In this document: one piece after another, positions 55,891 to 62,849 of the stretch | How the letters are laid out: every line of letters begins with the position of its first letter | Position numbering within the stretch: the first letter of the stretch is position 1 | NCBI RefSeq assembly: GCF_000368265.1 | Contig: NZ_KB851213.1 | Location: 1-64,000, forward strand | DNA length: 64,000 nucleotides | Source of the DNA: Acinetobacter brisouisimilis | Lineage (GTDB): Bacteria; Pseudomonadota; Gammaproteobacteria; Pseudomonadales; Moraxellaceae | Direction: 5' to 3' | The notes under the pieces: model-generated | The model's database searches: none | Told to the model about the DNA's origin: nothing | What the model saw: only the letters and a program-made list of their open reading frames with translations | Made by a program: the position numbers and the translations under genes

Positions 55891-57123
55891 TTACTCAAAT
55901 TTCTTCTGTTTGTCATGGCGATAAGGTTGAGTCAAACTACCTGACGTCATGACCTTGGATATCGAACTTTCTATCGACTGACGTAACCCGGCAAAGCCTT
56001 GAACTTCATTAGAGCGTTGCAGGTAGTCCATTATCTTTTCACTTAAAGATTCGATAATCTCTTTCGGATTTCGAATCTTAAATTGATCACTTTGTGCCAG
56101 TTTGATGAGATGGGACAGGTGAGGAAATGCTTTGCTCCCCTCAAGTTTAAGTGCCATTTTATTATCAATCGTTTCATAGATCAGGGTATGGGTAAGATCA
56201 AATGGCGGTGAGACAAAAACATGTTGCATGTTCGGTGAATATTGCAGTGCAAAGTTTTTCAGATGGGCATCTCCATTGCCAATTAAACAGTTGAATACAA
56301 TGTAAGTATACATTTTCTCAACTTCAGCGAGGCTCCCTGTATAAAGATAGGTGGCTTTCAACAGCGCTTCATAGCTGCCTGTATATTTGGCATCAGGGTC
56401 ATTCGACTTTTTCATCAACGTCGTAAAGTCTTCATACCCCAATTTTAAACCGTCTTCGGTTTTATCGAAGCGTTCGACCACGTAGGTTTCGAGATTTTCA
56501 GATAAATAGGTCTTGGGGGGATTTAACCCACAGTATCGGGCAGCTTCCATACATACAAATTCATTAACCGTCAGTAAAGGAAACTCTGAATCGAAAGACT
56601 TTACGATTAAATCCTTTTGCTGAACCGTTCGATCAGTCTGGATGGTATTGGCGTTGGGAATACTGACTTTAGGTTGCATGCCGGCCAAAGAATTTCGTAG
56701 ATAATATTTTTCCAATAACTGAGGGAACAGTGGCTCATAGCTGTTATAGGATAGAATTTCGCCTAAACTGAGAGATTCGGCTTCAGGTAAATTCAGCGCA
56801 CTTTGATAAGAGAGCATGCCGATGCCTTGATCGCCTTGCAGTGCCAATAAATACATATCATTGACTTTTGCATATCTTGCCAATTTTTCAGCAATGAATC
56901 TGCGATTAAAACCTTCAGGCAAATTTTGAGAAAATATCGGATGAAGAGAACCCGATGAATAGCCATCCATGCCTTTTTTTGTCATGGTCAGTGAGACATG
57001 CTGCATTGTCTGGATCGGTTGATAGTGGTGTATGGAACCATAGGTCAGTACACCCAACTCAACTTGACTGGTGTAAACATTAATCGTATTGATTTTTCTC
57101 GGTAGATCAATCGGGTTATTCAT
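55891..57123 (-). CDS. hipA: HipA-like kinase toxin (module 2)
   Basis: The protein has 410 residues. The HipA N-terminal domain has TSQVELGVLTYGSIHHY and GSLHPIFSQNLPEGFNRRFIAEKLARY. The kinase part has LAGMQPKVSI (P-loop region), KSFDSEFPLLTVNEFVCMEAARYCGL, YVVERFDK, the catalytic loop NCLIGNGDAHLKNFAL and PFDLTHTL. It is only distantly similar to module 1 HipA, so it is a separate lineage rather than a duplicate. The last ~50 residues are Ser/Lys/Gln-rich. It overlaps its antitoxin gene by four bases. Confidence 0.88.
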   Translation of the reverse strand: MNNPIDLPRKINTINVYTSQVELGVLTYGSIHHYQPIQTMQHVSLTMTKKGMDGYSSGSLHPIFSQNLPEGFNRRFIAEKLARYAKVNDMYLLALQGDQGIGMLSYQSALNLPEAESLSLGEILSYNSYEPLFPQLLEKYYLRNSLAGMQPKVSIPNANTIQTDRTVQQKDLIVKSFDSEFPLLTVNEFVCMEAARYCGLNPPKTYLSENLETYVVERFDKTEDGLKLGYEDFTTLMKKSNDPDAKYTGSYEALLKATYLYTGSLAEVEKMYTYIVFNCLIGNGDAHLKNFALQYSPNMQHVFVSPPFDLTHTLIYETIDNKMALKLEGSKAFPHLSHLIKLAQSDQFKIRNPKEIIESLSEKIMDYLQRSNEVQGFAGLRQSIESSISKVMTSGSLTQPYRHDKQKKFE

Positions 57124-57392
57124 CGTTCATCCTCAGAAAACATCTCTTCGATTTCATCCCAATCTGGTAAGTTATGCTTTTTATGTGCAGTTTCAAACTG
57201 CAAACCAACAGCATCAAGCACACGTTCAAAGATGTCAAAAGATCCGGTAAACCGACCATTTTCGATCTCTGAGATGGTTGTTTTATGGATTCGCGTCAAT
57301 TCGGATAATTTTTGTTGTGTATAGCCTAATGTTTTACGCGCTTGACGTACATTCCTGCCAATCTCAGCTCTGGTTGCCATTGTTTTTACCAT
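57120..57392 (-). CDS. hipB: HipB-like XRE antitoxin (module 2)
   Basis: The protein has 90 residues, or 86 if the start is the ATG at 57380. The HTH is IGRNVRQARKTLGYTQQKLSELTRIHKTTISEIENGRFTGSFDIFERVLDAVGL, with an acidic C-terminal tail (DWDEIEEMFSEDER). Two copies of a TTAGCTATAT(A/G)GCTAA dyad lie just upstream and should be its operators. Confidence 0.88.
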   Translation of the reverse strand: MVKTMATRAEIGRNVRQARKTLGYTQQKLSELTRIHKTTISEIENGRFTGSFDIFERVLDAVGLQFETAHKKHNLPDWDEIEEMFSEDER

Positions 57393-57398
57393 GATATA

Positions 57399-57454
57399 TT
57401 AGCTATATGGCTAATATTTTATAATAAAAAACAAAAGTTAGCTATATAGCTAAT
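57399..57454. promoter_or_regulatory. Pair of HipB operators (module 2)
   Basis: TTAGCTATATAGCTAA at 57439-57454 is a perfect palindrome. TTAGCTATATGGCTAA at 57399-57414 has one mismatch. They are 40 bp apart, upstream of hipB. This is the usual multi-site autoregulation layout of HipBA operons. Confidence 0.8.
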
Positions 57455-57724
57455 TTATACAAACGAAATGACTTTATACAGTTTTTGAGAACTTAAATGC
57501 TTCACATCCACGACAGAAGCGTCAAAGCAGTATATGAAAGATGATAAGAGAGGTAGTCGCTTACTGTATAATCTTGAATCTGAAATGACCAGTATGCTGA
57601 CTGGCTGTATGGCAAGCCCACGGAAACTCATCTCAGTCTCAGCATTTATAGATGATGCACAAACAGTTGATTCACATTGGATACAGCACAATCCAGCAAG
57701 GGGCATTGAGAAGGAACATTGCAG

Positions 57725-57919
57725 ATGAATGAACATGACAAAGACTTTCAGCATGCTCAGCAAGTAGCTGACGAAACAGCAGCATTGACCGAACAGGTTC
57801 AGATTAAATTAAGTGATATCGCATTTGATCATTTTATCCAGCAGATCAGTGATGCCCAACCTACTATTTCAGAACGTTTAAAACAAGCCGCACAGCTGTT
57901 AGATCAGGAAGGCTTTTAA
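57725..57919 (+). CDS. Small hypothetical protein (64 aa)
   Basis: It starts at the ATG 57725 (AAGGA 8 bp upstream). The protein is acidic and helical: MNEHDKDFQHAQQVADETAA, then KLSDIAFDHFIQQISDAQPTISERLKQAAQLLDQEGF. The C-terminal part looks like the end of DUF1778/TacA-type antitoxins, a weak resemblance. No partner toxin gene is seen downstream. Confidence 0.5.
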   Translation: MNEHDKDFQHAQQVADETAALTEQVQIKLSDIAFDHFIQQISDAQPTISERLKQAAQLLDQEGF

Positions 57920-58102
57920 ATTCATAGCGCTTAGAGCATTAGATGCTGTGCCCTTTGTAAACGCAATAATATCGTGAATGCAGACATCTTGTCTAAGTCT
58001 AAAAAGTTGGCTTAAGTATTTTTTGATTCGTTATTCACGATGTGACGAGATTCTTCTGTTGTTAAGTGTATGATCCAATGATTGAACTTGAAAACACGAA
58101 AT

Positions 58103-58137
58103 GAAAAAAGCCCAGACATCCTATCGGGGCTTTTTTC
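58103..58137. terminator. Rho-independent terminator
   Basis: GAAAAAAGCCC pairs with GGGGCTTTTTTC across a short loop. The A-run and U-run on both sides let it work in both directions. Confidence 0.85.
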
Positions 58138-58310
58138 ATATTTCCGTCTAGGGCTAACTCCTGTCATCCCTCACGATCCTGATGCGAGAACTTATTATTT
58201 TTGTTTGATGTTCCAGAACGTCCTGTTCCTCTACTAAGTTCAGAATAAAAAATTTGATCCAGCTTGAATATGAGAAATAGCTACTTCGTTTGTACGCTAT
58301 GACTTACAAA

Positions 58311-58460
58311 TGAACGTGTAACAAAGCCTGAAAAAACTCATTTGAACGTGTAACAAACCTCGAAAAAGCTTATTTGAACGTGTAACAAAGCCCAAAAACA
58401 CCTAATTTGAACGTGTAACAAAGCTCAAAAATACCCCATTTTGAACGTTTAACGAGCTTT
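58311..58460 (+). repeat. Orphan iteron array (five ~32-bp repeats)
   Basis: The motif TTTGAACGTGTAACAAAGC recurs with TGAACG at 58311, 58343, 58375, 58408 and 58442, i.e. every 32-34 bp (three helical turns). The last copy is degenerate (TTTAACGAGC). It is unlike the iterons at 45211. No rep gene is next to it in this window. Confidence 0.85.
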
Positions 58461-58948
58461 CCAAAAAGTACAGGATGGAACAATGTATATCACATTGTTC
58501 AAGACCATAAAATCTCGAGCTCGCTTACGCTCGGTCTCAATTTTTACCAACTCAAAATATGGAGAAAGCAGCAAAAATAAACCATCTTCGCTGTTAATAA
58601 AGAAGCCTTAATGACTATTGAAAGCTAGCTTTTTGTGAAATTTCATTACTATTTCTGCATAAACATACCGGTCATTCCTTGAATAGTAATATCAATATTA
58701 ATACTATTAAAGCTTTGGCAATATTAAGCAGTGTATGGCTAGTCTTGATTAACTTGTGGAACAAATGCGGAATAATCCCAAGAACATCTGATTTGTTGGT
58801 TTACTCAAGGTTTGTAACCCTATTCTAGTGAACCCGCGGTATTGAAAAAACACTGTGGCAAGGGATGGTGGGAAAGCAAAGCTAAACCATATCAGGTGAA
58901 GCAAGTATTAGCTGCTATTAATAAACTTAAAGCATTGAGAGGTGTTCG

Positions 58949-59272
58949 ATGGATAGTAAACGATATACTTACCGTGTTACATGGTCAGTAGAAGATAATC
59001 AATACGTTGGCTTATGTGCTGAATTTCCATCATTATCTTGGCTTGATGCAGATCAATCTAAAGCATTTTCAGGGATTGTTGACCTAGTTGCCGAGGTCGT
59101 AGCAGATATGATCAGTAATAAGCAAAAATTACCAACTGCACTTTCAGAGAAAAAGTACAGTGGACGCTTTGCTGTACGTGTTCCATCAATGGTTCATCAA
59201 AAATTAGCATTGGAAGCAGCAGAACGTGGTGTAAGTATGAATCGTTTGGTATCAGCAAAATTAGCGATGTAA
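58949..59272 (+). CDS. hicB: HicB-family antitoxin-like protein
   Basis: The protein has 107 residues. The N-terminal RNase-H-like HicB fold (YRVTWSVEDNQYVGLCAEFPSLSWLDADQSKAFSGIVDLVAEVV) is followed by a ribbon-helix-helix end (SGRFAVRVPSMVHQKLALEAAERGVSMNRLVSAKLAM). There is a good ribosome site (GAGAGGTG, 6 bp). No intact hicA precedes it; a short open stretch with KPYQVKQV just upstream may be its worn remnant. Confidence 0.82.
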   Translation: MDSKRYTYRVTWSVEDNQYVGLCAEFPSLSWLDADQSKAFSGIVDLVAEVVADMISNKQKLPTALSEKKYSGRFAVRVPSMVHQKLALEAAERGVSMNRLVSAKLAM

Positions 59273-59465
59273 TTATTTCTAATGGACTAGAAATAATAAT
59301 GACTGGTATGGTACGAACAGGAATAGGTGGTCGTTTTATCCAGTATTTTGCAATCATGAATCAATAGTTCTCATCATGTAATTTTTCGATGACAGCAAAT
59401 ATTTCAGATAAAATTGTCGAATGATAGGGTGATAGCAATGCTACTTATCCAAATCTTATTTAAAA

Positions 59466-59495
59466 AAATGGGAGCCAATTACATAGCTCCCATTT
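59466..59495. terminator. Bidirectional terminator between hicB and the 100-aa gene
   Basis: AAATGGGAGC (59466-59475) pairs perfectly with GCTCCCATTT (59486-59495). An A-run on the left and T-rich DNA on the right suit both converging genes. Confidence 0.85.
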
Positions 59496-59496
59496 C

Positions 59497-59799
59497 TTAT
59501 TTCAGATGTTCTTTATAGTATTGGCTTTTCCGTTTGGAATTGTGCTTCCAGCTTTTAGCATACTTATAAACATAAGTTGGAAAATCATCCCAGATATAAG
59601 GTAAGCCGGTACCACGGGCAACACGTATTTTGACGGGATAGTCTTTATATTCAATGCGATGCATGAAATAAAAACTTCTTTCTTGTTGTGTGCTGAACTT
59701 TCTAAAAAAGACACTTCTGATTTTTGGATGGCATTTCCAGAAATAATCATCAGAATGTACTTTTACCGATTGTTGATACTGATATTTCAGTCTTTTCAT
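59497..59799 (-). CDS. Hypothetical basic protein (100 aa)
   Basis: The protein has 100 residues, very basic and aromatic-rich (MKRLKYQYQQSVKVHSDDYF; EYKDYPVKIRVARGTGLPYIWDDFPTYVYKYAKSWKHNSKRK). The family is not recognised. The Shine-Dalgarno AGGAGG is 5 bp upstream and sits inside a perfect dyad CTAGGTAA-CA-TTACCTAG (59808-59825), so expression may be controlled at the operator or RNA level. The terminator follows its stop. Confidence 0.72.
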   Translation of the reverse strand: MKRLKYQYQQSVKVHSDDYFWKCHPKIRSVFFRKFSTQQERSFYFMHRIEYKDYPVKIRVARGTGLPYIWDDFPTYVYKYAKSWKHNSKRKSQYYKEHLK

Positions 59800-59807
59800 T
59801 TTTCCTC

Positions 59808-59825
59808 CTAGGTAACATTACCTAG
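59808..59825 (-). promoter_or_regulatory. Perfect dyad overlapping the ribosome site of the 100-aa gene
   Basis: CTAGGTAA at 59808-59815 and TTACCTAG at 59818-59825. The AGGAGG ribosome site overlaps its left arm. A repressor site or an RNA hairpin would both affect translation. Confidence 0.65.
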
Positions 59826-59992
59826 AAGGGATCCTCCGAAAAGTAGTTCATGCTTTTAAAATCCTTTAAAAAAATTAAAGATTTGTTCTCAATTATTTCA
59901 ATAAAATAATGAGAGGGTCCTGATGTCCACAATACTGATCTAGGATCAAAGTCCTGACATGATGTCAGAGCTTTTTTCTTAAATCCATTCAT
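59822..59992 (-). CDS. Possible small protein downstream of hicB
   Basis: The frame is 56 codons from the ATG at 59992 (AAGAGA 5 bp upstream): MNGFKKKALTSCQDFDPRSV and on to a stop. A strong hairpin lies inside it (59949-59976, TCCTGACAtgATGTCAGA), which argues against coding. Low confidence. Confidence 0.3.
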   Translation of the reverse strand: MNGFKKKALTSCQDFDPRSVLWTSGPSHYFIEIIENKSLIFLKDFKSMNYFSEDPF

Positions 59993-60008
59993 GGATTCTC
60001 TTTTTAAT

Positions 60009-60344
60009 TTATACACCTAATCGCATGAGTTTTTCTTGAATAGCATCGCTCACAAAGGCATTCAGTGAGTGTCCACTTGCCGCTAAAACAGCTTTACGGT
60101 GAAGTTCAGGGCTGATACGAACATTAAATGTCCCTTTAAAAGGTTGATCAGGTTGTTTATTTACTTCAGCACAAGCTTCTAAGTAACCATCTACCGATTG
60201 TTGGAATGCAATTTCTAAGGCTTTCAGGGTTTCAGCTGCATAAGTCACAAGATCTCGAATAAAGGCTAATTTTCCAAACAGCTCACCAGTCTCAAGATCA
60301 GGTTCAATCGTACCTAAATAACCTTTGTATTTTAGATAGCTCAT
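60009..60344 (-). CDS. hicB: HicB-family antitoxin
   Basis: The protein has 111 residues. The HicB fold is YKGYLGTIEPDLETGELFGKLAFIRDLVTYAAETLKALEIAFQQSVDGYLEAC, followed by a ribbon-helix-helix end (FKGTFNVRISPELHRKAVLAASGHSLNAFVSDAIQEKL). AGGAG lies 7 bp before the ATG. It overlaps the broken hicA by ATGA, so the original operon was hicA-hicB. The antitoxin frame is intact although its toxin is not. Confidence 0.92.
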   Translation of the reverse strand: MSYLKYKGYLGTIEPDLETGELFGKLAFIRDLVTYAAETLKALEIAFQQSVDGYLEACAEVNKQPDQPFKGTFNVRISPELHRKAVLAASGHSLNAFVSDAIQEKLMRLGV

Positions 60345-60589
60345 AAAAGTTTCTCCTGTTTGAGGGCATGTTTGACTGCTTTTAAAGCCCCACCTTTAAT
60401 TTCATTCTCAGGATGAGGGCGGTGCAGCAAAATCATATGTTAAGTTTAAACATTAAAGAAATGAACACGAGATCCTGCCATCTCAAACTTTTCATAACCG
60501 AGTTGAGTCAGTAAAACCACTCAATCCCTATATGGAAATGTACTTTTAGCATTTGCTAACTTTCCCAGTAATTTTTCGGTTTTACCCAT
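60341..60589 (-). pseudogene. hicA: hicA toxin pseudogene (two in-frame stop regions)
   Basis: Minus strand from the ATG at 60589: MGKTEKLLGKLANAKSTFPYRD-stop-VVLLTQLGYEKFEMAGSRVHFFNV-stop…HMILLHRPHPENEIKGGALKAVKHALKQ. The HicA hallmarks are present (G-S-R-V-H-F, catalytic-type His in HRPHPENE). The first stop is TGA where TGG (Trp) is expected. Two stops near 60440-60450 break it again. Toxin activity should be lost. Confidence 0.88.
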
Positions 60590-60607
60590 AACATTACCCT
60601 GACTTTA

Positions 60608-60627
60608 TGCAACTAAATATAGTTGCA
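60608..60627. promoter_or_regulatory. Operator-like dyad upstream of hicA
   Basis: TGCAACTA at 60608-60615 and TAGTTGCA at 60620-60627 are perfect arms. It lies ~20 bp before the hicA start and is a likely HicB binding site. Confidence 0.7.
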
Positions 60628-61024
60628 ATGCTGTTAAAATTTATCCCAAGGTTTATCCGCAGAAATTGTGGATAATTTTATGAATTGAGGCTTTTAATTA
60701 TTATGGAAACTTAATTAAGTTATTGAATTTTATTATTTAGAATTAATTTACCATAATAACCGCTGTATTAAATGAGAAGTCTTAAACCCTTTTATCTATC
60801 CAGTACTTCATTCGGTTTCTGTTCCAACTCTCAATTTTGAACTGCTCCCAGTATCCTAGACATGAGGCAACCTCAAATGCTTCTGGACTCATGCCATTGA
60901 AATGCGAATGCAGCCTAATTTGATTTGATTTTCATTTTTTCGTTTTTTAGAACTAAATAATTCCTCTTTGATAGCACTCTCTCGGATCTCAAATGCTAAA
61001 AAAGAGGAACGACAGTTTATAAAT
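60628..61024. other. Spacer with a piece of mobile DNA
   Basis: There is no gene. It holds A+T-rich DNA, then at ~60841-60875 a sequence (ACTGCTCCCAGTATCCTAG and on) that is an inverted near copy of 47680-47724, next to the IS3 remnant there. Confidence 0.4.
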
Positions 61025-61270
61025 TTAATCGTCAAAGCTGAAGAAATTCTCTGGGAAACAAGAGATGAAGGCTTTTCTAATATCACTATATTCACCTTCT
61101 GGATTTCCTTCTAAATAACGTCGAGTCCAAATAAGGGTTGCTTCATAATCATTAAAGCTTTGGTCAAGTTGCAAAAAAAGCCAAAGTTCATGGGCTTTTT
61201 GAATGAAAAAGTCATTTATGATCATGAGGCCTATTGAATCTGCTGTAACTGTATCAGGGTATGAGTACAT
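61025..61270 (-). CDS. Small acidic protein, paralog of 52094-52348 (module B)
   Basis: The protein has 81 residues: MYSYPDTVTADSIGLMIIND…HELWLFLQLDQSFNDYEATL and on. The segment FNDYEATLIWTRRYLEGNPE…IRKAFISCFPENFFSF matches the protein of module A. It is divergent from an XRE gene, with a large nested palindrome between them. Function is unknown; the fixed pairing suggests a regulator-partner or toxin-antitoxin-like unit. Confidence 0.75.
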   Translation of the reverse strand: MYSYPDTVTADSIGLMIINDFFIQKAHELWLFLQLDQSFNDYEATLIWTRRYLEGNPEGEYSDIRKAFISCFPENFFSFDD

Positions 61271-61328
61271 ATCATTTTTCTCTTACTTAAATAAAGATCA
61301 AGACAGTATGTTTTGACTAACTTAAGTT

Positions 61329-61371
61329 ATAACACATAAATAATGTGTATGACACATTATTTATGTGTTAT
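61329..61371. promoter_or_regulatory. Nested palindromic operator of module B
   Basis: Two perfect 20-nt arms (61329-61348 and 61352-61371) around a 3-nt centre. Each arm itself contains ACACAT-N5-ATGTGT, so it is two operators facing each other. It lies between the small gene and the XRE gene. Confidence 0.9.
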
Positions 61372-61428
61372 TTGTAAAATTATGGCATATGTTATAATTT
61401 AAGACCAAGAAATTTTGTGCTCATTACT

Positions 61429-61653
61429 ATGCCTTATGAAGAATTTCAAAGACTTATCGGTAAGTCAGGTCTTTCAATTAAAGAATTTGCTACATTATTG
61501 GAAATGAATCCTAATTCCATAACAAACTATAAAAAAGTTGGGAAAGTACCAAAACATATTGCTGTCATTGTTTATTTACTCTCGACAATGAAGGATGATG
61601 GTGTGGATTTTTATCCTATTTTTGAAAAAATTAAGTCATATTCACAAGAATAA
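61429..61653 (+). CDS. XRE-like regulator (module B)
   Basis: The protein has 74 residues from the ATG at 61429; a GTG at 61417 would give 78. The HTH is EEFQRLIGKSGLSIKEFATLLEMNPNSITNYKKVGKVPKHIAVIVYLL. The rest is a short acidic tail. It should bind the nested palindrome upstream. Sequence similarity to the module A regulator is low, although the gene layout is the same. Confidence 0.82.
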   Translation: MPYEEFQRLIGKSGLSIKEFATLLEMNPNSITNYKKVGKVPKHIAVIVYLLSTMKDDGVDFYPIFEKIKSYSQE

Positions 61654-61730
61654 AATACTCATTCTTTGAGTGTTATACGCTGTTGAGTGGATGTTTTTTC
61701 TTTTTATCAATTTTCATAAAGGCTTGTATT

Positions 61731-61922
61731 ATGGCTATAGAAAACCGTGTAAATCGTCGTAATCACACTGAACTTAGAGATGTTAAAGGGGTAAACTTTG
61801 ACGTTAAAAAAATCAAAAAAGGTTTAAGTTCTGAAGTTATTGATGTCCCTAAACATCAAAGCATTGAGCAAACAGCTACATGGCTATCGGAAATGATAGA
61901 AAAAAGAAAGGCTAAAGCTTAG
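61731..61922 (+). CDS. Small hypothetical protein (63 aa)
   Basis: It starts at the ATG 61731 (AAAGG 8 bp upstream); an earlier in-frame start has no ribosome site. The protein is basic: MAIENRVNRRNHTELRDVKG…KKIKKGLSSEVIDVPKHQSIEQTATWLSEMIEKRKAKA. It looks like a small DNA-binding or antitoxin-type protein. No family is recognised. It is 77 bp after the XRE gene. Confidence 0.6.
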   Translation: MAIENRVNRRNHTELRDVKGVNFDVKKIKKGLSSEVIDVPKHQSIEQTATWLSEMIEKRKAKA

Positions 61923-62022
61923 ATGGTTATATGTGTCTAGAATTTTGGTGGTAGTCCAACCGCCCATTAAGAAAACTGCAAAAGCGCATCTTCTAAAAGC
62001 GGACATTTTAATTGATGAATAA

Positions 62023-62050
62023 CAGAGAGCCTAAAGCTCTCGTTTTTTTA
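62023..62050 (+). terminator. Rho-independent terminator
   Basis: GAGAGC (62025-62030), loop CTAAA, GCTCTC (62036-62041), then a run of seven T. It ends the module B transcript. Confidence 0.88.
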
Positions 62051-62097
62051 TTCCATAACTGTTAAAATTCTTATACGCCATTGACGTACTTAAACCT

Positions 62098-62418
62098 ATG
62101 TTATTCATTGAAACCAGTATTTTTACCAAGCAAATCAAAGAGCTTGTGAGTGATGAAGAGTATCGTCAGCTCCAGCAAGATCTCTTGGTACAACCTGATA
62201 AGGGCGACTTAATTAAGAATGGTGGTGGAATTCGAAAAGTACGTTGTGCTCAGGGCAATAAAGGCAAAAGTGGTGGTATTCGTGTGATCTATTATTGGGT
62301 TACCGAAGATGATCAGATCTTTTTTCTGGTGGCTTATCCAAAGTCTGTGAAAGATAATCTGACAGACAAAGAAACTTCGATCCTGTGTCAATTAGTGAAG
62401 GAGCAATTTCATGGATAA
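62098..62418 (+). CDS. higB: HigB2-like toxin (RelE superfamily ribosome-dependent RNase)
   Basis: The protein has 106 residues. It is close to the HigB2 group: FIETSIFTKQIKELVSDEEYRQLQQDLLVQPDKGDLIKNGGGIRKVRCAQGNKGKSGGIRVIYYWVTEDDQIFFLVAYPKSVKDNLT, with GGIRKVR, GKSGGIRVIYYW and YPKS as the usual RelE-fold core. It cleaves mRNA on the ribosome. As in HigBA operons, the toxin comes first. It overlaps the antitoxin gene by 8 bp. Confidence 0.93.
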   Translation: MLFIETSIFTKQIKELVSDEEYRQLQQDLLVQPDKGDLIKNGGGIRKVRCAQGNKGKSGGIRVIYYWVTEDDQIFFLVAYPKSVKDNLTDKETSILCQLVKEQFHG

Positions 62419-62683
62419 CAACTTATTTGATGACCTAGTTGCTTCAATTAAAGAAGCTGGAGCTATCAAACGTAAAGAGGTTAAAGCAAGTCGAGTCACA
62501 GAGCTTGAATTACCAGATATTAAAGAAGTACGTGAAAAAACAGGCTTAACTCAGGCTGAATTTGCCGCACGTTTGCATATCAGCGCGAGAACCCTACAAA
62601 ACTGGGAGCAAGGCCGTCGCTATCCGACTGGTCCTGCAGCGACTTTAATTCGTATTCTTGATGCTCATCCGACTCTAATTTAA
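62411..62683 (+). CDS. higA: HigA2-like XRE antitoxin
   Basis: The protein has 90 residues. The HTH is ELELPDIKEVREKTGLTQAEFAARLHISARTLQNWEQGRRYPTGPAATLIRIL, typical of HigA. The N-terminal ~30 residues should wrap the toxin. Transcription ends at the hairpin at 62699-62727. The frame is intact, so this pair looks fully functional. Confidence 0.93.
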   Translation: MDNNLFDDLVASIKEAGAIKRKEVKASRVTELELPDIKEVREKTGLTQAEFAARLHISARTLQNWEQGRRYPTGPAATLIRILDAHPTLI

Positions 62684-62698
62684 AAAGTTTAGATAATA

Positions 62699-62727
62699 AA
62701 AAACCTCGGCATCCTGCCGAGGTTTTT
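62699..62727 (+). terminator. Rho-independent terminator after higA
   Basis: AAACCTCGGC pairs with GCCGAGGTTT across ATCCT, followed by a T-run. A very strong hairpin. Confidence 0.92.
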
Positions 62728-62748
62728 TATATGAGGTGATTAAGCATG

Positions 62749-62823
62749 ACTCCTGTCTTGCTTCACAGTCCTGATGTATGAATGTCTTATATTTGTTTTA
62801 TATTCCAGAACATCCTGTTACTG
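62749..62823 (+). repeat. Direct repeat of 58153-58235
   Basis: CTCCTGTC…TCCTGATG…TTTGTTT…TTCCAGAAC(A/G)TCCTGTT matches in order in both places, each time just after a terminator. It is ~75-80% similar by eye over ~75 bp. Confidence 0.7.
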
Positions 62824-62849
62824 TATGGCTTCATCATAAGTAAATAAAA

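Larger units (their letters stand above)
57920..58948. other. ~1-kb region with terminator, orphan iterons and debris
   Basis: It holds a strong terminator (58103-58137), a segment at 58153-58235 repeated at 62749-62823, the orphan iteron array (58311-58460) and the inverted partner (58513-58540) of the sequence at 55541. At its right end an open stretch (GKGWWESKAKPYQVKQVLAAINKL) runs into hicB and might be the tail of a lost hicA. Confidence 0.6.

Noticed and set aside
57455..57763. Overlapping open frames on both strands between hipB and the 64-aa gene (also 57534-57728 plus strand)
   Set aside because: Neither has a convincing ribosome site or known motif, and they overlap each other. 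I leave the stretch unassigned.
58311..58460. Repeats every ~32 bp that could suggest CRISPR repeats and spacers
   Set aside because: The inter-repeat segments are only ~13 bp and resemble each other (AAAAA-rich), and there are no cas genes. They fit iterons.
58840..58948. Complete hicA upstream of the hicB at 58949
   Set aside because: Only a short open stretch with KPYQVKQV is present, with no HicA start or conserved G-S-x-x-x-F part. At most it is a worn remnant.
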